Below are positions 1-4,400 of a stretch of DNA of 6,230 bases, piece by piece. The stretch lies in NCBI GenBank assembly GCA_041580375.1, contig JBFGDZ010000187.1, forward strand, positions 1 through 6,230, read 5' to 3'. Source of the stretch: JAPUIN01 sp041580375 (GTDB lineage: Bacteria > Acidobacteriota > Polarisedimenticolia > Gp22-AA2). Made by a program: the position numbers and the translations under genes. The notes under the pieces were generated by a model. The model saw nothing but the letters and a program-made list of their open reading frames with translations. It did no database searches and was not told the origin of the DNA. Positions within the stretch are counted from its first letter, which is position 1, and each line of letters begins with the position of its first letter.

Positions 1-613
1 CCGGCAACAACCGTGCCTCGATGCGGTCCAGCCACCGGCCGGCACGCCGGCGCCCCGCGGCGTCCTGGATGTGGCCGGCGCGCTCGCGCAGCCGGCCAAC
101 GTGCTTGACGTCCCACAGGAGGGTGTGGCCCGCCGCCGGGTGGAAGTAGCCGCGCAGGGCCCGGCCGAGACGCGCGTTCAGTTCGCCGATGCGGCGGCGC
201 AGGCTCCGGGTGCCCGCGGGGCGTTCGAGCGCTCGTCCCGGCAGGTAGGTGAGCAGGCTCACCGTGTGCCGCGTCCCGCCGGGCGCTTCGACGGTCGCGT
301 AGGCGGTCCCCTCCCGGGTCTCGCGCACGCGCGGCACCGGCAGGGCGGGGTCGCGGGCGGCGATGTGCCGCAGGACCCCGACCTGGAAATCGACGACGGC
401 CGGGTCCTGCGCCGCGTTGGCAATCTCGAGCACCAGCTCCTCGCCGCCGTCGGAGCGAAGGCGGAAGTTTTGATCGCGCTCGCCGACCAGTTCGCGGGCG
501 GCTGCGGCGACGCCGAAGATCTCCCGGGCGATGCGCTCGGCATCGCGCGGCGAAAAGCGGGGCGGGGGCGTCGCGAGAACGGCGTCCGGATGATCCTCTC
601 TCGAAGGCGGCAT
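1..613 (-). CDS. APH / hydroxylysine-kinase-like phosphotransferase, N-terminal part (3' end beyond the left edge)
   Basis: Translating the minus strand from the ATG at 613-611 gives 204 residues with no stop before the window edge. The sequence reads like the N-terminal lobe of the aminoglycoside phosphotransferase / hydroxylysine kinase family. Residues 19-34 (PRFSPRDAERIAREIF) are the usual opening helix, ERDQNF (45-50) is the nucleotide-loop signature, ELVLEIANAAQDPAVVDFQ (59-77) is strand beta-3 plus the following helix, LLTYLPGRAL (120-129) is the hinge, and LLWDVKH (165-171) follows it. The catalytic HNDxxxxN and DxD motifs would lie outside the window. Members known to me are either stand-alone kinases of about 350 residues or the N-terminal part of a protein of about 1000 residues fused to a class III PLP aminotransferase; the window cannot tell which. 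They are cytoplasmic and act on amino alcohols or amino acids such as hydroxylysine. The start is supported by GGAG at 628-625, 11 nt upstream. Residue 63 is Glu where the family normally has Lys. Family call fairly sure; substrate unknown. Confidence 0.83.
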   Translation of the reverse strand, partial: MPPSREDHPDAVLATPPPRFSPRDAERIAREIFGVAAAARELVGERDQNFRLRSDGGEELVLEIANAAQDPAVVDFQVGVLRHIAARDPALPVPRVRETREGTAYATVEAPGGTRHTVSLLTYLPGRALERPAGTRSLRRRIGELNARLGRALRGYFHPAAGHTLLWDVKHVGRLRERAGHIQDAAGRRRAGRWLDRIEARLLP

Positions 614-624
614 GTCGGCGGTCG

Positions 625-628
625 CTCC
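625..628 (-). promoter_or_regulatory. Possible ribosome binding site of the kinase-like gene
   Basis: On the minus strand GGAG lies 11 nt before the ATG at 613. The spacing is slightly long but usable. It supports this ATG, because no better start with a purine-rich leader is seen just upstream although the frame stays open. Confidence 0.4.
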
Positions 629-653
629 AGGTTCGTGTGTGTACCAGTTTACT

Positions 654-678
654 CGATGCGGGGGGTAACCGATGCGGG
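654..678. repeat. Direct repeat CGATGCGGG x2, upstream of the kinase-like gene
   Basis: Two identical 9-bp copies sit at 654-662 and 670-678, 16 bp start to start, about 40-65 bp before the kinase-like ATG. In the sense of that gene they read CCCGCATCG. The position next to the weak -10-like TAAACT would suit a regulator site, but this is inference from position only. Confidence 0.4.
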
Positions 679-696
679 CGCCTGCGGGGGCGGTCT

Positions 697-713
697 CGCG
701 CGGCTCCCGCGCG
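697..713. repeat. GC-rich inverted repeat, 7-bp arms, 3-nt loop
   Basis: CGCGCGG (697-703) and CCGCGCG (707-713) are perfect complements around CTC. It could form a hairpin in either transcript. All-GC arms arise easily by chance at this base composition, and no T tract follows, so a role is not established. Confidence 0.4.
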
Positions 714-793
714 GTCCCCTCGGATTCGAGCCCGTCATTCCGGCGCCGGGGCATCCATCGTTCCGTCGGGCCTGACAGGAAAATACCCCCGCG

Positions 794-812
794 CGTCAGA
801 TTTCGTCTGACG
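794..812. promoter_or_regulatory. 19-bp perfect inverted repeat, candidate operator
   Basis: CGTCAGA (794-800) and TCTGACG (806-812) are exact inverted arms separated by TTTCG. The arms contain A and T, so the match is less likely to be a composition artefact than the all-GC palindromes nearby. The size and symmetry fit a site for a dimeric helix-turn-helix repressor between divergent genes. It lies about 190 bp before the secreted-protein start and 180 bp before the kinase-like start. As RNA it would be a short hairpin with no U tract, so a terminator is less likely. Function is inferred. Confidence 0.45.
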
Positions 813-864
813 GAACTGCAACCTGTCCGGAGGATCGCCACCGTTACGGATCGGTCGGCGCGCG

Positions 865-874
865 CAACCGGTTG
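865..874. repeat. 10-bp palindrome CAACCGGTTG
   Basis: This is a perfect self-complementary decamer about 130 bp upstream of the secreted-protein start. It might be a protein-binding half of the regulatory region or a chance event. There is no direct evidence of function. Confidence 0.3.
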
Positions 875-988
875 ACGCGAGGGAGGCTGGCGGCGCGGGC
901 CGCGGGCCCTGACCATCCTCGCGACATGGTACCCGCCTTGCTGACAGGAAGAGGCACCGCGTCACGGCTTTTTGGCGCGGGGAAGGAC

Positions 989-1000
989 AAGGTGGTGATC
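989..1000 (+). promoter_or_regulatory. Extended Shine-Dalgarno directly abutting the start codon
   Basis: AAGGTGGTGATC matches 11 of 12 bases of AAGGAGGTGATC, the sequence complementary to the conserved bacterial 16S rRNA 3' end. The core ends 5 nt before the ATG at 1001. This fixes the start of the secreted protein at 1001 rather than at the upstream in-frame ATG at 872 and predicts strong initiation. Confidence 0.7.
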
Positions 1001-1465
1001 ATGCCGAGATTCACGAAGTACGCGTTGGCGGCGGCGGTGCTTTCATTCTGTCTGTCCTGGCAGCCGGCGGACGCCCAGGCTCTGATGCGTGAGTCGGCCT
1101 GCACCCGTACGTTCGGCTCGAACACCCTGACCTACGACTGCTCGTTCAACGTGAAGCACTATCAGCCGAAGACGCCGGTCAGGATGTACATCGACTTCGC
1201 CTGCACGGGCTCGTGCGGCCCGGTGTTGGGCTTCGGCCTGAGGAAGCGGGACTTCTTCACCCCGGAGGATGTCTCGGGCAGGCTGGTCGGCGGCGGCCGG
1301 ACCGAGAACGGCCTTTGGATCGACTTCCAGTTCGAGTCCCTCAAGCGGACGGGCAAGACCTACGTCGGGAACGCCCACTTCACGATCCCCATCATGGTCG
1401 AGGATGGCAGCGGGAACGCGGTGCAGACTAGACTCGACGCCGATCTCCATGTGAAGACGGAATGA
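1001..1465 (+). CDS. Small secreted protein of unknown function (154 aa, four mature cysteines)
   Basis: I do not recognise this family. The frame is open further upstream (an ATG at 872), but the ATG at 1001 has an excellent Shine-Dalgarno and is followed at once by a signal peptide. That has basic residues at 3 and 6, a hydrophobic core at about residues 8-20 (ALAAAVLSFCLSW) and a likely signal peptidase I site near ADA-QA (24-28). The mature part is about 127 residues with cysteines at 34, 47, 68 and 72, enough for two disulfides. It alternates polar and hydrophobic residues (TLTYDCSFNV, VRMYIDFACTG, LWIDFQFES, AHFTIPIMVEDG, RLDADLHV), which suggests an all-beta, Ig-like or jelly-roll fold. 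CTGSCGP (68-74) is a tight CxxxC turn. There is no lipobox, membrane anchor or catalytic motif. It is predicted to be periplasmic or extracellular. It diverges from the kinase-like gene and converges on the giant repeat protein, so it is probably transcribed alone. Coding status is firm; function is unknown. Confidence 0.85.
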   Translation: MPRFTKYALAAAVLSFCLSWQPADAQALMRESACTRTFGSNTLTYDCSFNVKHYQPKTPVRMYIDFACTGSCGPVLGFGLRKRDFFTPEDVSGRLVGGGRTENGLWIDFQFESLKRTGKTYVGNAHFTIPIMVEDGSGNAVQTRLDADLHVKTE

Positions 1466-1470
1466 GGCGG

Positions 1471-1488
1471 TCCGCCCGTGAGGGCGGA
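1471..1488. terminator. Hairpin between convergent genes, possible bidirectional terminator
   Basis: TCCGCCC (1471-1477) pairs perfectly with GGGCGGA (1482-1488) around GTGA, which as RNA on the plus strand is a GNRA-type tetraloop. It starts 6 nt after the plus-strand stop codon and ends 5 nt past the minus-strand stop codon, so it can serve both 3' ends. Neither side has a T tract, so it is not a classic intrinsic terminator. It may instead stabilise 3' ends or act with Rho. Confidence 0.5.
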
Positions 1489-1493
1489 AGCGG

Positions 1494-4400
1494 CTAAGGA
1501 CATGGAGGCGGACGCGGCCTCGCGGTCAGGTCGGAGCGGATGCCGAGGGCCCCCGTCTCGCCGGACGTCGTGGGGCTGTGGCCGGCCAGATAGAAGACGA
1601 TCTGGCCGGAGGCGGGCGTGCCAACTTCGGAGACGGCGACCGTGGGGCCCGGGGCTCCGGCCGGCTGCGGGATGTCGCCCTCCAGGCAGGAGAGGCCGGT
1701 GAGATCGCGGACCGCGGGATCGCCGGCGAAGGTGATCACGCCGGCGTAGAGGTCGTAGCCGGACACGCCGACGATCTGGGGACGCGAGGGCCAGGAGACG
1801 GTCGTCGTCGCGGAGAGGCGGTCGTGCACGGCGCTCAGCGCGATGTCGGTCCCGTCGCCGGGATACACGAGGACCTGCACGCCGGCCCCGACCCGGCTCG
1901 TGCAGGCAGGATCGCTGCTGCACCGCGCGCTCGCGGCATAGAGGGTGTCGCTGATCAAAACGTCGTAGGCGGCGACCGACGGGGACCAGTTCTGCAACAG
2001 GTCCGCGTCCCGCTCGAACAGGAACTCGGCGTAGCCGTTCACGCATCCCCCGGGAAGCGTCGATTGGCTAGCGCTCAATCGGATGGTCTGGCCGGCGACG
2101 GCGACGGCGCTCACGCCGTCGAGCGGGACGCCGTCGAGATCGGTCGCTTCGAGGATGACCGCGTTGCCGCCGTCGCCGACCGACGGGTCGCACGCGGCCC
2201 CGGGACAGATCCCCCCCGCGCCGGGGGAAGGGTCGGCGGTCAGCGAGGCCTGGCTCTCGACCACGCCGGTGATCCGGATGTCGTCGAGCCACCAGCCGTC
2301 GTCCTGCCCGACTCCGTCCCACCCCTGGCCATACTCGAAGTAGGACGACGCCGCGAAGGAGAAGACCCAGGAGGCGCCGATCCAGCGCACGCGGATCCGG
2401 CGACCGGCGTACTGCGAGAGATCGAATCGGCTGCGCACCCAGGTTCCGAACGGCGAGGCCGCGTCCTGGAACCCCGGCCCCTCGCAATCGCCCGTGCTGC
2501 CATTGATGGAGAAATCGCTCCCGCAGTTCGACCACGCCCCTTGCGGGTCGCAGATCGTCTCGTGCACGCCGCGGGGCGCCGGGGGCTCCGGGCCGGTGTC
2601 GGCGGGGGTGAAGAGGCAGTAGTAGTCGCCCCAGATGCCGTCGTCGGGCGTCTTGTCGTAGACGTTCTCGAACGGCACCAGTTTCTGCCATGCCCCCCAC
2701 GTATCGATGAGCGGGTCGGGGTCGAGGTCGCTCTGGACCTGGACGTCGCCGCAGTCGCCGCAGCGGGGTACCAATCCTCCGAGCCCCGTGACGCTGTTGT
2801 TGTCCATCAGGTCGATGATGTGGAAGAAGGACAGCTCGAGGTCGTCCGGCCCGGCGATCGGGGTCAGGTTCAGCGGCGCCGTCACGAAGGCCTGGAGCGC
2901 GCGAAGGTGCGTCGTGTCGCCCGAGATCGCGCTCACGGGATCGAAGTGGGCTCCCATGTGCAGCGAGTTCGGCAGGCTGAGGGCGTGTTCGCCGTCCAGC
3001 GGCGTGTCGTACGAGCAGCCGCCGACGCAGACGCGGGGCGCGACGTCCCCCGGGAGGATCTCGTCGTTCGGGCAGTCGGTGGCGCCGACGGGGCAATGGA
3101 AGTGCCAGTCGAACGGGAAATCGGGGTCGAGGTCGCAGGCCGGATTCCCCTCGGCGGGGGTCCTGAACCCGGCGCAGGCGACCGCGGTCACCGTGTTGAG
3201 CGAGTTCCCGGCGTCCGTCCCGCGCATGTAGGTACCCGACGGCCCGGCGTAGGTGACGACGCCGCCCTGGCTCTCCGCCTGGAGGAAGGTGTCCCTCACG
3301 CTGAAGATCCCGTCGCCGTCCTTGTCCAGATCGAAGTTCTCGAGCGCGAGGCCGTCGTCGCCGGTCCCCCGCAGGCCGTCGGGCCCCGCGACGCGTGAAG
3401 GCGCGACGCCGCCGGCGAGATCGAGATCGAGCGGGATCGTCAGCGGGGACGAGACGGCCCGCAGGCCGACCTGATCGGCCTGGAGGCTCAGGACGAACTC
3501 GCCGCGCGCCGGGAACGCGGGATCGGTGGTCATCGCGTCGCCGGACACGATGAACTCGAATTCGCCGGCCGGCTCGCCGAGCGCGAGCGTGTCGGCCACC
3601 TGTCCAACGGCGAGATCCCCGAGGGCGATCGTCGATCGGGTGACGCACGCGATGTCGGCGTCCGTGGATGAGAGGATCAGCGCGGCGCCGCTCAGATCCT
3701 GTGCCCCGTCGTTGCGGACCCTCAACGACAGCCTGGCGATCTCGCCCGCATCGGCGAAGATGTCGCCGTCGCCGTTGAGATCCCGCACTGCCGTTCCGAC
3801 CACGGTGAGCGCAATCGGCTGGCAGGCATCGCCGACGCCGTCCCGGTCGCTATCCTCCTGCGCCGGGTTGGGATCGTCCGGACAGTTATCGTCCGGGCAC
3901 GTATTGGCGGGGAAGCCCGGATCCCCGAATCCGTCCCCGTCGGTATCGGTGCAGGGATCGCAGGCGTCCCCGAGGAGATCGGCGTCGGCGTCCGACTGCG
4001 AGGGGTTGATGTCGAACGGGCAGTTGTCGCAGGCGTCGCCGAGAAGGTCCCCGTCGACATCGAGCTGATCCGGATTGGGCGTCAGGAAACAGTTGTCGAA
4101 CTCGTCCGCGAGGCCGTCGCCGTCCGAGTCGACGGGACCCTGATTCAGGAGGGGCCAGATTTCGCGGACCTGGCTCGCGATCCCCGCGAGATCGTCGCGG
4201 CGGTCCAGGTTGAACCGGCCGACGGCGAGAGCGTAGATGCCGCCGGCGAAGAGATATTCGCCCGAGAACTTCCCGGCTCGCCGGCCGAGGAGGATCGCGA
4301 TCCCGTCGGACGCCAGGGCCAGATCCCGGATCCCGTCGTTGTTGAAATCGCCGACGACGATCGAGAACGCGCCGCGTCCGCCGGTCGGGATCCCGGGCCC

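Larger units (their letters stand above)
614..1000. other. Divergent intergenic region, no convincing gene
   Basis: This stretch separates the minus-strand kinase-like gene from the plus-strand secreted protein and should hold promoters for both. Short open frames cross it on both strands, but their translations are Arg/Pro/Ser-rich and low in complexity, as expected from non-coding high-GC DNA. I found no good paired -35/-10 boxes. The best -10-like string for the kinase gene is TAAACT on the minus strand (651-646), without a recognisable -35. The region holds several short repeats: a direct repeat at 654-662 and 670-678, inverted repeats at 697-713 and 794-812, palindromes at 740-749 and 865-874, and a direct repeat CTGACAGGAA at 772-781 and 941-950. 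Confidence 0.6.

Noticed and set aside
731..760. REP/ERIC-like element around GTCATTCC and the CCGGCGCCGG palindrome
   Set aside because: It faintly resembles a common GTCATTCC-type dispersed bacterial repeat, but the stem is not a good match and only one copy is present in the window.
71..775. 234-codon plus-strand frame at the left end
   Set aside because: Antisense shadow of the kinase-like gene, whose minus-strand translation matches a known family.
872..1000. N-terminal extension of the small secreted protein from the upstream ATG at 872
   Set aside because: The added 43 residues are Arg/Ala/Gly-rich, would bury the signal peptide, and the ATG at 1001 has a near-perfect Shine-Dalgarno.
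1578..3398. 606-codon open frame on the plus strand opposite the giant gene
   Set aside because: Its translation is Val/Gly/Arg/Asp-rich low-complexity sequence typical of the antisense of GC-rich coding DNA, while the minus strand carries recognisable domains across the same bases.
2068..3648. 526-codon minus-strand frame overlapping the giant gene in another phase
   Set aside because: Arg-rich shadow (many RRR and RP runs). The giant gene reads continuously through the region, so no frameshift or second gene is needed.
4191..4217. Integrin-like or protease function assigned to the giant protein from its repeats
   Set aside because: FG-GAP and thrombospondin type 3 repeats occur in many unrelated exported proteins, and no catalytic motif is visible, so only a generic secreted binding role is supported.
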